A stretch of DNA of 64,000 nt from Aspidapion aeneum (taxonomy: Eukaryota; Arthropoda; Insecta; Coleoptera; Brentidae). A program made the translations under genes and the position numbers. The DNA is taken from positions 97,086,185 to 97,150,184 of the forward strand of contig OY755042.1 in assembly GCA_963576565.1 (NCBI GenBank), in the 5' to 3' direction. The notes beneath the pieces are model-generated. The model was not told the origin of the DNA, searched no databases, and saw nothing but the letters and a program-made list of their open reading frames with translations. This document shows positions 1 to 11,060 of the stretch, piece by piece (positions within the stretch are counted from its first letter, which is position 1; every line of letters starts with the position of its first letter).

Positions 1-35
1 TTTGAAATAAAATTATAGAAGCATTTGAAATGAAT

Positions 36-222
36 GGGGGTAATGGGCAAGCTGTGACTTTAAAATAGGGTACAGGAAAAAAGCTCATATCACAAAAGCA
101 CACAGGAAAGATTCTCATAGGAAAAGAGCGCACACGTCAAAAAGCGCACGTGGATAAAAGCGCACACTGAAAAAGCGCACACAGAAAATAGCGCACATAG
201 TAAAACAGTGCACAATAGGGCT
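36..222. repeat. Terminal minisatellite of a foldback-like element
   Basis: Degenerate array of 14-17-bp units around AAAAAGCGCACAC, with six or more units between about 80 and 215. The segment before it (GGTAATGGGCAAGC, then AGGGTACAGGAAAAAAGC) recurs in reverse orientation near 46385-46430, next to an equivalent array. This looks like one end of a mobile element whose termini are short repeats. A likely partner array lies at 3130-3245. The family is not recognised. Confidence 0.6.
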
Positions 223-2465
223 GTCTAACAAAACATATGATCAAATCCAAGATGTCTTCCATAGGACAAACAAACCGATTTCCCATAAGCCGTAATGTTA
301 ACAAAAACGTAAATTTTACAAAAACGACAAGAGCTTTACTCTAAAAAATTAATCAGTTTTAAGAACAGATTCTTTGTGCATATGGGAAAAATGCGTTTTT
401 CTTAAAAATATTAAACTAAAGCGAGAAAATCTTAAATAAAAGGGACCATGTTTTCTTAAAAAAAGTAGGTTATGTTTTTGTTTATTTTGTTTTTTTTTTA
501 CTTTTTTTCTAGTTTTTTGACTTATTTTGAATTATTACATGGGCGCATCAAGGGGGCGGGGGGCTAGGAGCCCGGACACTCCCAAACCACATATTTTTTT
601 AGATATTTTCCATATATTTCATGAATAAACAGAAAACATAGCATAAAGTACAACATCATGAGACCTCTGGGGGCCCCCCAAAGGTTTTTGAAGTTTTTTG
701 ACCAATGAATCAGCCCAAGGTAGGAGAAAGTAGTTCTATTCAAAGAGCTCACTTCAAGGCTCACTTAACAGAGACGAAATTGAAATAGACTAAACTTTTC
801 TCATCAGATTCAGGTTTTCTATTAGGATCTTTTGTTGTACTTGACTAAACCTTTTGCTAAGTAATAGGCCTTCTATAGCGTTAAACTGTGAAAAATATTT
901 CACTATGATTTTCAGATTTAGAGAAAGTTTAATTGTTTTAACCCTCCAGTAGTGACATGAAAAAGAGGCACGACTTATAGGTAGGTCAGTCCAACAGATC
1001 AATATGCACATATGAGTTCCAACCGAGGTTGGTCAAGCAAACTTCTAATAAGTACTTTACAAAATATGTTTATTTAAAAAAATATAAGTAAACATTATAT
1101 AAAAAAAAACTTGCAAAATTAAAATTCCGTTTTTCCTTGTCCTTGGCCTCACACACCGTACATCACTATATGATTTTCCATGAACTATAATACATAGGGC
1201 TTAAGTACGGTCAAACCTAAGGTTCATCAGCTCACAACAGTAAGTACTGTTCAAATTTTACAACAGTACAATATTCGCTGTTGTATTACTACTGGTACTA
1301 TTACTTTTATTACTGTTTTTTTGTAACAATATTTGCTCAATTATTTATCTAAAAGTTTATGCAAATAAATATATACTCTACTCTACAATTAGGCGTAACA
1401 GCATACGACCCTTAGGACTATTAGAACGAAGAATAAAATAGAAGTTTTTTTGAGAGAAATTGAAAAAAATATCTGAGACAACTTATTTGTTTTTCTTGTG
1501 GTCATCAAAGATTACTTTTTTTTCCATCTACTATTAATGATGCCATAAAAAAATTTTTTGCTAATAAGCTAAGAACAGTACATTTCACAACAGGACTTGT
1601 AGTAGGTCCAGTCAGCTACTATACAAATTTTACGGTGTACAAGTTTTAGATGTCAAAAAGCATGGAAATAAAGGAAAATTTGCATCATTTTTAAAATTTT
1701 TCAACCGTTTTGAAACAATAATCCATTTAGGAGAGACCCAGTCATGATCATTGCTGTATTCTAGTTTTGAAAGTTGCTTGCCTAGAATAGTAAAAAAATC
1801 ATAGTGAAATATTTCTTACAGTTTAACACAATTCTATGTTACACTTCTGCAAAAGGTCAACTCAAGCACAAAAAAGATCCCAATAGAAAATGTTGCCAAA
1901 ATGGCAGTTACACATTTATCCAAAAAAAAAATGACAAAAAACTTTCGAATATTTCAATTTATCCTCTGTTAAGTCAGGTAATAGAGCAGTTATCCACTTT
2001 CTTTTCCCTTCTTTGAGCTGATACCTAGTTCATTTAAATGAAGATGATTTTTTAAGGTCAAAATACTTGGCATTCCATCAAAACTAACATTATCAAGCTC
2101 TCCCCAGCTGCCACAATTCATAACAGCACAGAAACTAATAATAATGATTCAAACTGAGTAAAAAACTGGAAAAAAAGTAAAAAAAAACAAAAGTAAATAA
2201 AAACATAACCTAACTTTTGAACAAAACATGGTCCCTTTTATTTGAGATTTACTGGCTTTAATTGATTTTTTTTAAGAAAAACGCATTTTTCCCATGTGTA
2301 CAAAGGGTCAATACTTAAAACAGCATCCTTGTTGTAAATTAAATCGTTTCACTTTTTTTTTAAATTAAGTTTTTGTTAACATTGCGGCTTATGGGAAAAC
2401 GCTTTGTTTGTCCTATGGCGACCATCTTGGATCGAAAAACAGCTGATCGTGACAGTTCGTTAGAC
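223..2465. mobile_element. Foldback element with very long inverted repeats
   Basis: The outer about 330 bases (223-560) are matched in inverted orientation by about 2150-2465. Shared landmarks are GTCTAAC at the tips, ATCCAAGATG, CCATAGGACAAACAAA, CCCATAAGCCG and GGGACCATG. Weaker inverted similarity continues inward: 800-1000 against 1740-1950 share TTTTCTATTRGGATCTTTT and AAATATTTCACTATGATTTT. The centre (about 1010-1730) is unpaired. No transposase frame is visible. A G-rich MITE-like stretch (about 545-690) interrupts the left arm. The element sits between two GCGCACAC arrays and so looks nested. Confidence 0.7.
545..690. mobile_element. G-rich MITE fragment
   Basis: Contains TGGGCGCATCAAGGGGGCGG, a central AGATATTTTCCATATATTTC and a second G/C run. 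The order G-run, AATATGTGAAAAATAT-like core, G-run is shared with copies near 4372, 14086, 17800, 23378, 35876 and 57836 (some inverted). Non-coding. No target-site duplication found here. Confidence 0.45.
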
Positions 2466-2959
2466 AAGCTAATGAAATAAAGTCAAAATTCTAGAATTCG
2501 ATTCTTCCATGTAAAAAAGTATAGGTATTAGACCATTTCGCCACAAAAAAGACGAGAGTATTTATATTAAAAATTCATAAAATTTTAAAATTTGAAAGAA
2601 AAATTGAACATAGTTCTAAAACTTAAAATTTTGAAAATCTATGAAAGCTTACACCGGCATACGAAATAAAAAAATTGTACCTTTGATCAGACCTACCTAT
2701 CTATATAAGTTCTTCGGTGGGCTGAATCCGAATGCAGGGTTCATTTTGACCGCACACCATAAAACTTCGAGAACATTAAATAAAAAAATGTTGCAATTTT
2801 TCACGCAAACAAAATAAGTTGCGCAAGACTCTGAAAATGCCAAAAATTGTAGTTATGAAAATGTGTAAAAAAATGATGAATGATGTAGATGTGGATTCAT
2901 AAAGTAGTTCTGCGCAGTGGTCAAATAGTCTCTAATTTTTTTTTATTGAGTTTAGTCCT

Positions 2960-3027
2960 AGAGACCCTCCTGTATGTATGACATATTTTGATATTTCTTT
3001 AAAATATGCCATACATACAGAGTCTCT
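2960..3027. repeat. Short inverted repeat
   Basis: Arms of about 27-30 bases share AGAGAC, TGTATGTATG and CATATTTT, separated by about 11 bases. The surrounding 2466-3130 shows nothing else I recognise. Confidence 0.6.
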
Positions 3028-3129
3028 AATCTTTTCTAGTAAAATGTAAATTTTTTATTTGATGACGACATTTAGACAGTTCACTGAAAAACATATGGAT
3101 AGCTACATACTAGGTAGGTCTCGTCAAAT

Positions 3130-3245
3130 ATACAGACGACTTCTGTGCATTTTTTTCGCGTGCCATTTTTTTCGTATGCGCTTTTTTCCTTTGCGCATAT
3201 TTCTTCTGCGTTTTTTTCCAATGCTCTTATTATCGGGAGGCTGAT
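3130..3245. repeat. GCGCA minisatellite, inverted relative to the array at 36-222
   Basis: Read on the minus strand this is AAAAAACGCAGAAG, ATGCGCAAAGG, AAAAAAGCGCATACG and similar units. It is the inverted counterpart of the left array and probably the right end of the outer foldback-like element. A 61-codon open frame over it (3059-3244) is repeat-derived. Confidence 0.55.
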
Positions 3246-3827
3246 AAAGCAAACAAAAATATTTTTTTAGCCTTTAACTTGCCTGTAGCAGCTACCAGCC
3301 TTTATATCTAATATATTTTTTTCGAGCTCTGGGGGGGGGGGGGGTAATTACCCCCCGTAGAACCACCGTTGCTCGTAAACGCAAGAGTTGCTTTTTATAT
3401 TTGGCTCTGATATTGTCTAGCCGAAAAAGAAGGACTTTTCGAGCATTTACTTTAATATTTTCGGTTGGAAGAGACTCCTTGATTTTTAGAATGTGTTGTT
3501 GTTTTTTTAAGAACCTGCTTTTATCTGTTCCTAAATAGAATTTTTACATTCTATGTTGTCGGAAATAAATCTGAGTCGTTCTCGACCAGAGTTATCAGCG
3601 ACAAAAATCACTAGCATAATTCGGGTGTTTAATAACGGATTTTTTATCTACACGATTACGCGACAGGAATGACTGCACGGAATAAAAAGAGACATACAAA
3701 GAGGGTTGCTTTCGCACGCTGTCTCGAAGAGTTGTGTAAATTGTGCGTATTCCACTGTATGTTCCTAGATGAATGGACCAGTCGCACCATTATTAGCATG
3801 CATTTTATAATAAAACGTTAAAATTGT
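3246..3827. other. 3' flank of the FLYWCH gene
   Basis: No gene or repeat family recognised. A G14 run sits near 3331. On the minus strand, downstream of the stop codon at 3830-3828, there is no AATAAA close by. An ATTAAA variant (near 3628-3633) is the nearest candidate poly(A) signal and is weak evidence. Confidence 0.3.
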
Positions 3828-4108
3828 TTAACCCTGTCTCTTCTCTAAAAAATCTAAAACTTTTTCTAGTTCATCATCAATCTGTTGAATTTTAATGTAT
3901 TCACTTAAAAGATTCTTTCTTAAAACGCTTTTTCTCAAATTTATTTCTAACTCTGCCTTGAACTTCTCTTCTTCGTATCTCCAATTTCGTTTAAGTCTTT
4001 TAAGTTTTTTGTTCTCGTCTCTAAGATTTGACTTTCTTTTGAGGTCCTGCATCATGGTGTGCCTTTTGGGTGCTTCGGGGGATTTTGGGATGTGGCTGTG
4101 TAGGTTTT
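3828..4108 (-). CDS. FLYWCH zinc-finger protein, last coding exon
   Basis: Not annotated as starting at its internal ATG (4055). The open frame runs upstream to 4108, where the minus strand reads TTTACTTTTGTTGCAG, a good polypyrimidine-AG acceptor. The exon opens with two bases (AA) that complete a codon begun in the exon ending at 11061. The first residues are N-L-H-S-H, the H-x-H zinc ligands of a FLYWCH finger whose W-x-C-x4-C half is in that exon. After a proline-rich linker (PKSPEAPK) comes a roughly 75-residue Lys/Arg/Glu-rich stretch, probably a long amphipathic or coiled-coil helix, ending in LEKRQG and TAA. The joined protein would be 142 aa. FLYWCH domains bind DNA or protein and occur in insect chromatin proteins and in Mutator-like transposases; the cellular role here is unknown. 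The exon pairing is inferred from phase, splice sites and domain logic, not from transcript data. Confidence 0.72.
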
Positions 4109-4371
4109 CTGCAACAAAAGTAAATATGGATTAATGTTGACTTGGTCCCACAGACCAAGATGAAGGGATGTGTTCCAACCGAGGTTCTAACAAACATTTT
4201 AACCACCAATAGAGCTTATCTTATTATTTTATTATTCAAGCAAACTCTTATACTACTAACTAAACTAAAAAAAAAAGGTAATCGTGTGTTGGAGCGGTCC
4301 GACAGCTGAAAAGGACGCCCCTCCAAAACCTTGCGACCAAAAAAAAAGGTCTTCTTGTTTTTTGCGGGCAC

Positions 4372-4525
4372 GCGACGAACTACGCCGCTGCTGCTTGGGG
4401 GGGACCCGAGTCCTCATTATGTCAAATTTTAAGCTATTTTTTCTGTTTTATCATGAAATATGTAGCAAATATGTAAAAAATCTAAGGCTTGGGGGGGGGG
4501 GGGCTGGGTGCGCCCATGCGTCATA
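4372..4525. mobile_element. G-rich MITE
   Basis: GCTTGGGGGGGACCCGAG, core ATCATGAAATATGTAGC...AAAAATCTAAGGCTTGG, a G14 run and CTGGGTGCGCCCATG. The last segment matches the terminus CTGGGTGCGCCCATG of the copy at 14086-14257. No target-site duplication found. It ends where the satellite leader begins. Confidence 0.55.
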
Positions 4526-5105
4526 TTATGATTATATTAAGAAACACTTTAAGCTAAGTAACGAAAAAAAAGTCGGTAAGATGGACCCTTAATAACTTAA
4601 AGATATGTTAACAAAAAAAAGTTGCAAAATCAAAATACGCTGTTTTTCTTTTTCATCGATTTCACTCACACACAATTTATATTTCAAAAACTATACAGTT
4701 TATTAAAAAAAGCACCGAGTTGCAGTGTGGTGGAGCCATAGTGATGAGAAAAAACCACACCCTAAGTTAAGATTTGGAAAACGTCATTTAGCGAATTTTA
4801 GGGTATGGAATCCCATAAGACTAAAATGGCCAAACTTTGAAAATTCATATTTCAAAAACTATATCGTTACAAAACAAGCACCGAGTTGCAGTATGGTGGG
4901 ACCATAATGATGCGAAAAAACCACACCGTAAGTTAAGATTCGGAAAAACGTCATTTAGCGAATTTTAGGGTAGGGAATCCCATAAGACCAAAGTGGAGAA
5001 ACTTTGAAAATTCATATTTCAAAAACTATAAAGTTTATCAAGAAAAACACCGAGTTCCGGTATGGTGGGGCTATAGAGATGCGAAGCCTTAAGTGTTCCT
5101 TATTA
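4519..5105. repeat. 587-bp higher-order unit at the satellite edge
   Basis: The segment starting CGTCATATTATGATTATA at 4519 recurs nearly identically from 5106 (offset 587), including GTCGGTRAGATGGACCC and the leader before the first monomer. Each unit is about 160 bp of unique leader followed by satellite monomers, so leader and monomers were duplicated together. Confidence 0.85.
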
Positions 5106-7960
5106 CGTCATATTATGATTATATTAAGAAACACTTTAAGCTAAGTAACGATAAAAAAGTCGGTGAGATGGACCCTTAATAACTTAAAGATATGTTAACA
5201 AAAAAAGTTGCAAAATCAAAATAGGCTGTTTTTCTTTTTCATCGATTTCACACACAATTTATATTTCAAAAACTATACAGTTTATTAAAAAAAGCACCGA
5301 GTTGCAGTGTGGTGGAGCCATAGTGATGAGAAAAAACCACACCCTAAGTTAAGATTCGAAAAAACGTCATTTAGCGAATTTTAGGGTAGGGAATTCCATA
5401 AGCCCAAAATGGCCAAACTTTGAAAATTTATATTTCAAAAACTATACAGTTTTTCAAAAAAAGCACCGAGTTGCAGTATGGTGGGACCATAATGATGCGA
5501 AAAAACCACACCGTAAGTTAAGATTCGGAAAAACGTCATTTAGCGAATTTTAGGTTAGGGAATCCCATGAGATCAAAGTGGCCACACTTTGAAAATTCAT
5601 ATTTCAAAAACTATTACAGTTTGTCAAAAAACGCACCGAGTTGCAGTATGGTGGGGCCATAAAGATGTGAAAAAACGACACCTTTAGTTAGATTCGAAAA
5701 AACGTCATTTAGCGAATTTTAGGGTAGGGAATTCCATAAGCCCAAAATTCCCAAACTTTGAAAATTCTAAAACTATACAGTTTATCAAAAAAAGCACCGA
5801 GTTGCAGTATGGTGGGACCATAATGATGCGAAAAAACCACACCGTAAGTTAAGATTCGGAAAAACGACATTTAGCGAATTTTAGGGTAGGGAATCCCATA
5901 AGACCAAAATGGCCAAATTTTTAAAATTCATATTACAAAAACTATACAGTTTGTCAAAAAAAGCACCGAGTTGCAGTATGGTGGGGCCATAAAGATGCGA
6001 AAAAACGACACCTTTAGTTAAGATTCGGAAAAACGTCATTTAGCGAATTTTAGGGTAGGGAATTCCATAAGCCCAAAATGGCCAAACTTTGAAAATTCAT
6101 ATTTCAAAAACTATATAGTTTATTAACAAAAGCATCGAGTTGCAGTATGGTTGGCCAGAGTGATGCGAAAAAACCACACCCTGAGTTAAGATTCGGAAAT
6201 ACGTCATTTAGCGAATTTTAGGGTAAAATTCATATTTCAAAAACTATAGAGTTTATCAGTAAAAGCACCGAGTTGCAGTATGGTGGGACCATAATGATGC
6301 TAAAAAACCACACCGTAAGTTAGGATTCGGAAAAACGATATTTAGCGAATTTTAGGGTAGGGAATCCCATAAGGCCAAAGTGGCCAAACTTTGAAAATTT
6401 ATATTTCAAAAACTGTATCAAAAAGTTTATCATTAAAAGTACCGAGTTGCAGTATAGTGGGACTTTAGAGATGCGAAAAAACCACCCCGAATTTAAAATT
6501 CGGAAAAACGTGATTTAGCGATTTTTAGGGTAGGCAATCCCATAAGACCAAAATGGCCAAATTTTGAAAATTCATATTTAAAAAACTATACAGTTTATCA
6601 AAAAAAGCACCGAGTTGCAGTATGCTGGGACCATAATGATGCGAAAAAACCACACTGTAAGTTAAGATTCGAAAAACGTTATTTAGCGAATTTTAGGGCA
6701 GGGAATCCAATAAGACCAAAGTGGCCAAACTTTGAAAATTCATATTTCAAAAACTATACAGTTTGTCAAAAAACTCACCGAGTTGCAGTATGGTGGGGCT
6801 ATCAAGATGCGAAAAAACGACACCTTTAGTTAAGATTCGAAAAACCGTCATTTAGCGAATTTTAGGGAAGGGAATTCCATAAGCCCAAAATGCCCAAACT
6901 TTGAAAATTCATATTTTAAAAACTATACAGTTTGTCAAAAAACTCACCGAGTTGCAGTATGGTGGGGCTATCAAGATGCGAAAAAACAACACCTTTAGTT
7001 AAGATTCGAAAAACCGTCATTTAGCGAATTTTAGGGTAGGGAATCCCATAAGACCAAAGTGGTCAAACTTTGAAAATTCATATTTCATAAACTATACAGT
7101 TTGTCAAAAAAAGCACCGAGTTGCAGTATGGTGGGGCCATAAAGACGCGAAAAAACGACACCTTTAGTTTAAGATTCGAAAAAACGTCATTTAGCGAATT
7201 TTAGGGTAAGGAATTCCATAAGCCCAAAATGCCCAAACTTTGAAAATTCATATTTCAAAAACTATACAGTTTATCAAAAAAAGCACCGAGTTGCAGTATG
7301 GTGGAACCATAATGATGCGAAAAAACCACACCGTAAATTAAGATTCGGAAAAACGACATTTAGCGAATTTTAGGGTAGGGAATCCCATAAGTCCAAAGTG
7401 GCCAAACTTTGAAAATTCATATTTCAAAAACTATACAGTTTATCAAAAAAAGCACCGAGTTGCAGTATGGTGGAACCATAATGATGCAAAAACCACACCG
7501 TAAATTAAGATTCGGAAAAACGACATTTAGCGAATTTTAGGGTAGGGAATCCCATAAGACCAAAGTGGCCAAACTTTGAAAATTCATATTTCAAAAACTA
7601 TACAGTTTATCAAAAAAAGCACCGAGTTGCAGTATGGTGGGGCCATAAAGATGCGAAAAAACGACACCTTTAGTTAAGATTCGAAAAAACGTCATTTAGC
7701 GAATTTTAGGGTACGGAATTCCATAAGCCCAAAATGGCCAAACTTTGAAAATTCATATTTCAAAAACTATAGAGATCAAGAAAAGCACCTAGTTGCAGTA
7801 TTGTGGGGCCATAGAAATGCGAAGAAACCACACCGTAAGTTAAGATTTGGAAAAAACGTCATTTAGCGAATTTTAGTGTAGGGAATCCAAGACCAAAATG
7901 GCTAAATTTTAAAATTCATATTACTATAAAACAAAAGCACGGAGTTGCGGTATGGTATTG
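4676..7960. repeat. 169-bp satellite array, about 20 monomers
   Basis: The anchor CACCGAGTTGCAG (or a one- or two-base variant) occurs at 4713, 4879, 5048, 5295, 5464, 5634, 5795, 5964, 6133, 6266, 6440, 6608, 6776, 6945, 7114, 7284, 7453, 7620, 7786 and 7938. Most spacings are 166-170; exceptions are 247 (leader insertion), 161, 133 (deletion), 174 and 152 (decayed edge). Each monomer also carries TTCAAAAACTATACAG, GATGCGAAAAAAC and TTTAGCGAATTTTAGGG. Two monomer types alternate irregularly (see findings). No conserved coding frame. The monomer length is close to one nucleosome, as in many centromeric or heterochromatic satellites. Location inside an intron is inferred. Confidence 0.97.
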
Positions 7961-8089
7961 CCCAAGGGCAAATTTGAGGAGAGTAACGTGGTAATTATCC
8001 CCCCTGGAAAAAATATATGCACTTTTAGTTAAAAAATAACGGGCTTAACCGATAATTACCCCCCCCCCCCCACCCATAGAAAAATAAAT

Positions 8090-8560
8090 GGATCCCTGAC
8101 GGATCTGATACCTTCCTAGCTAACCTATTAGCCTACTTCATCCAAAGCCATGATATATGAATGAACCGAACCGAGCCCTGAAAACAGTTTTTGTAAATAT
8201 CTCAGAAACTAAAACTTCTACAAATTATTGACCAAAATGCAGTCTACTATATTCTGAAAACCGCATATTGATCCGATGCTCCGTTAAAAAGTTAGCATTT
8301 TAAAAAATGTTTAACTGTCAAAAACCTGTCATTAGCACTAATGGATTTTGACCAAAATCTAATCAGCTCGTTAGAGTGTCGAACACTATTTTTTTCTGAA
8401 AATCGGTTCAGCGGTTTAGGAGCTATCGTGTTACGGACAGAAAAATTACACATACACACACACATATGTCACGGCGATATTGCTAGGATAGGTCAAAATA
8501 GACCCAAATAACACATTTTCGGCGTTATCTCAAAAAAATGTTTTTCGTCGAAAACAATAC
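8090..8560 (+). repeat. R1 dispersed repeat, copy 1
   Basis: Block shared with copies at 17210-17690 (same strand) and 54085-54560 and 59690-60165 (opposite strand). Landmarks in order: CCTTCCTAGCTAACCTATT, AACAGTTTTTGTAAATATCT, TGATCCGATGCTCCGTT, CGGTTCAGCGGTTTAGGAGC, CGTGTTACGGACAG, a CA-rich stretch, CACGGCGATATTGCTAGGAT and AACACATTTTCGGCGTTATC. Non-coding. It resembles the untranslated tails of insect retroelements or their SINEs, but I cannot assign a family. Confidence 0.8.
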
Positions 8561-9449
8561 CTAGCCATGGCTAAGTAAAAATAAATGCACAAAGTTTTTT
8601 TCGTCAATTACCCCCCTTAGATTTATGCTCAGATCCGCGCTTGCTTTAGACAGAGCGTGACTACTTCCCTACTTGCTATTGGTCGAGACGACTAGCATTT
8701 CTCACGATTACGAAAATAGAGCACACGGAGTATGGGGATTCTTTCCATACTATTAATCCGATCAATCAAAATAAGGTATACTAAATATATAGAAAGGGTT
8801 GAAATACTTTTTATTTCTATTGCGTTTTTAAGGATTTTTAAGTGCCCAAAACAGGCATGTTTGACTGAACCGATTTTAATAAAACAAAAAGTCAAGGCTT
8901 GAAGCTTTTTCTTGAATAATGAAGAAAAAAAACTTGTGTATTTTTCTTATTCTTATCTATTTTTTTCGAGGGGCTTATAGAAAAATAAATATGTTGTCAT
9001 GAAGACAACACTATTTTTTCATTTTTTAGACATGAATGTAAAGACAGAAGACTCAAATTCGGTAAAATATTTTTTTGACTTATTCCTTTTACACCGCTAA
9101 CTTCCTCAGTTTAAGATATAGACTTTTTTTAAAATACTCCTACAAAACATCAAAAAATCCACCTTTGCCTTGACCTCCTCCAAAACAAAACGGTGGGGAT
9201 GCGGCAAGCAAAAGTTTGGTTTTCTGTGCCTTGTAGTATAGTTCGCAATCCCTTGATATTATTTCTCTATGTAGATTTTACTGACTGCAGATAATTTGCA
9301 CTGTAATATCGATATTTGATAAAGATTACTATACAGAACAACAAGAGGCCATTTATTTGATTAAAAATCAAAACAGAGAAACAAAATTTTGAAGGCCAAT
9401 TATTTTACTGACCCGAATTAGAGACTGACAACGATTTTTATATTAGCTC
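8561..9449. other. Intronic stretch without recognised features
   Basis: A+T-rich, with a few C-runs and short ORFs that look random (for example 8692-8895 on the minus strand). I see no domain, tandem repeat or terminal inverted repeat. Confidence 0.5.
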
Positions 9450-9732
9450 ACACATATACTATACTATAGTGGTGTGAGCTATGGTTATCCTAATTTTTTC
9501 AAGAAAAAAAAGTTGCTCCGATTTCAAAAATTTTTATATAACTTTGCGTTGCATATGATTTTGAAACTTTTAGCTCACACATATACTATACAATAGTAGT
9601 GTGAGCTATGGTGATCCTAATTTTTTCGAGAGAAAAAAAGTTGCTCCGATTTCAAAAATTTTTATATATCTTTGCGTTTCAGATGATTTTGAAACTTTTT
9701 TGTTGCGCCGTCTATCTGTCTGTCTGTCTGTA

Positions 9733-9767
<35 letters not shown>

Positions 9768-10875
9768 AACGACCAACGCGCATAACTCAAAAACCGCTTG
9801 GCCGATTTTAATGAAATTTGGTACCTAGGCTGGGTTTTGGGCCGAGATGGTCCCATTTAAAAATGAACAAAATCCACCGAACACAAACCAAATAAAAGGG
9901 TGGGGGTAGATTTCAAAAATTAGAGTTTATGGGGAAATATGGCGTGTGTGATATCAAACGAAAGGTAATTGAGTCTGGAGTTAAACAAAATACATTTTAA
10001 TTTATTTAAAAAAAAGGGTGGGGGTATATTTCAAGAATTGGAGTTTAAGTGAAAATATGGGGTGTGTGATATCAAACGAAAGGTAATTGAGTCTGGAGTT
10101 AAAAAAAAAATACATTTTAGTTTTTAAAAAAAGGGTGGGGGTAGATTTGAAAAATTAGAGTTTAAGTCAAAACATGTCTTGTGTGGTATCAAACGAAAGG
10201 TAATTGAGTCTGGAGTTCAATAAAATATACTTCAGTTTTTAGTTATATTAGCTTTCAAGTAGATACACTAAAACTATAGTACCCAGTGTGAGCTTATGTG
10301 CCCATAGATTGGCAGAGTATTTTGTTGTGTCGCCTCTCTGTCTGTCTGTAACGACCAACGCGCATAACTTAAAAATGGCTTGCCCGATTTCAATGAAATT
10401 TGGTACCTAGGCTGGGCCTTGGGCCGTGATGGTCCCATTTAAAAATGAACAAAATCCACCGAACGCAAGCCGAATAAAAGGGTGGGGGTATATTTCAAAA
10501 ATTAGAGTTTATGTGAAAATATGGCGTGTGTGATATCAAACGAAAGGTAACTGAGTCTGGAGTTAAACAAAACACATTTTATTTTTTTTAAGGGTGGGGG
10601 TAGATTGCAAAAACTCAGATTTTAAGTCAAAACATGGCATGTGTTGTGGTATCAAATGAAAGGTAATTGAGTCCGGAGTTAAACAAAATACATTTTAGTT
10701 CTTATTTTTTTTAGGGTGGGGGTAGATTTCAAAAATTTGAGTTTAATTTAAAACATGACTTGTGTGCTATCAAACGAAAGGTTGAATAAAATATATTTCA
10801 GATTTTAGTTATATTAGCTCACACGTACACTATAACTATAGTACCTAGTGTGAGCTAAGCGGCCCATATATTGGT
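9450..10875 (+). repeat. (CTGT)n-family element, tandemly duplicated
   Basis: Two adjoining units. Each runs from a (CTGT)n microsatellite (9711-9768; short version near 10340) through ACGACCAACGCGCATAACT and AATGAAATTTGGTACCTAGG to a block ending TAGCTCACAC...TGTGAGCT. Inside each unit a roughly 112-122-bp subrepeat beginning GGGTGGGGGTA recurs three times (starts 9898, 10016, 10133, then 10480, 10592, 10714), each with GATATCAAACGAAAGGTAA or a close variant. Before unit 1 the 5' part (GTGTGAGCTATGGT, TTGCTCCGATTTC) is itself doubled (about 9470 and 9600). One single unit lies inverted at 61494-62190. Open frames across it are shadows of the microsatellite. Confidence 0.85.
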
Positions 10876-11060
10876 GGAGTATTTTTCCATGTTATTTTGT
10901 GGGGTAGAAACAAATCCTAACTATTAAAGCTGCTACCACTGCCAAACAGTTACATATCTATCCATCACTTGAGATGTAGCCACTCAATGAATAATTTTTT
11001 AAAATCTTGACCTCATACCAATTTGGAGATAAATGGAATGGAATATATATTTGTACTCAC

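Larger units (their letters stand above)
4109..11060 (-). other. Inferred intron containing satellite and transposon DNA
   Basis: Bounded on the minus strand by GTGAGT at 11060-11055 and TTGCAG at 4114-4109. The phases on either side agree (one base plus two bases). It holds the 169-bp satellite, an R1 copy, a tandem (CTGT)n-family element and a G-rich MITE, all apparently non-coding. No additional exon needed for the finger is missing, so a single intron is sufficient. Confidence 0.65.
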
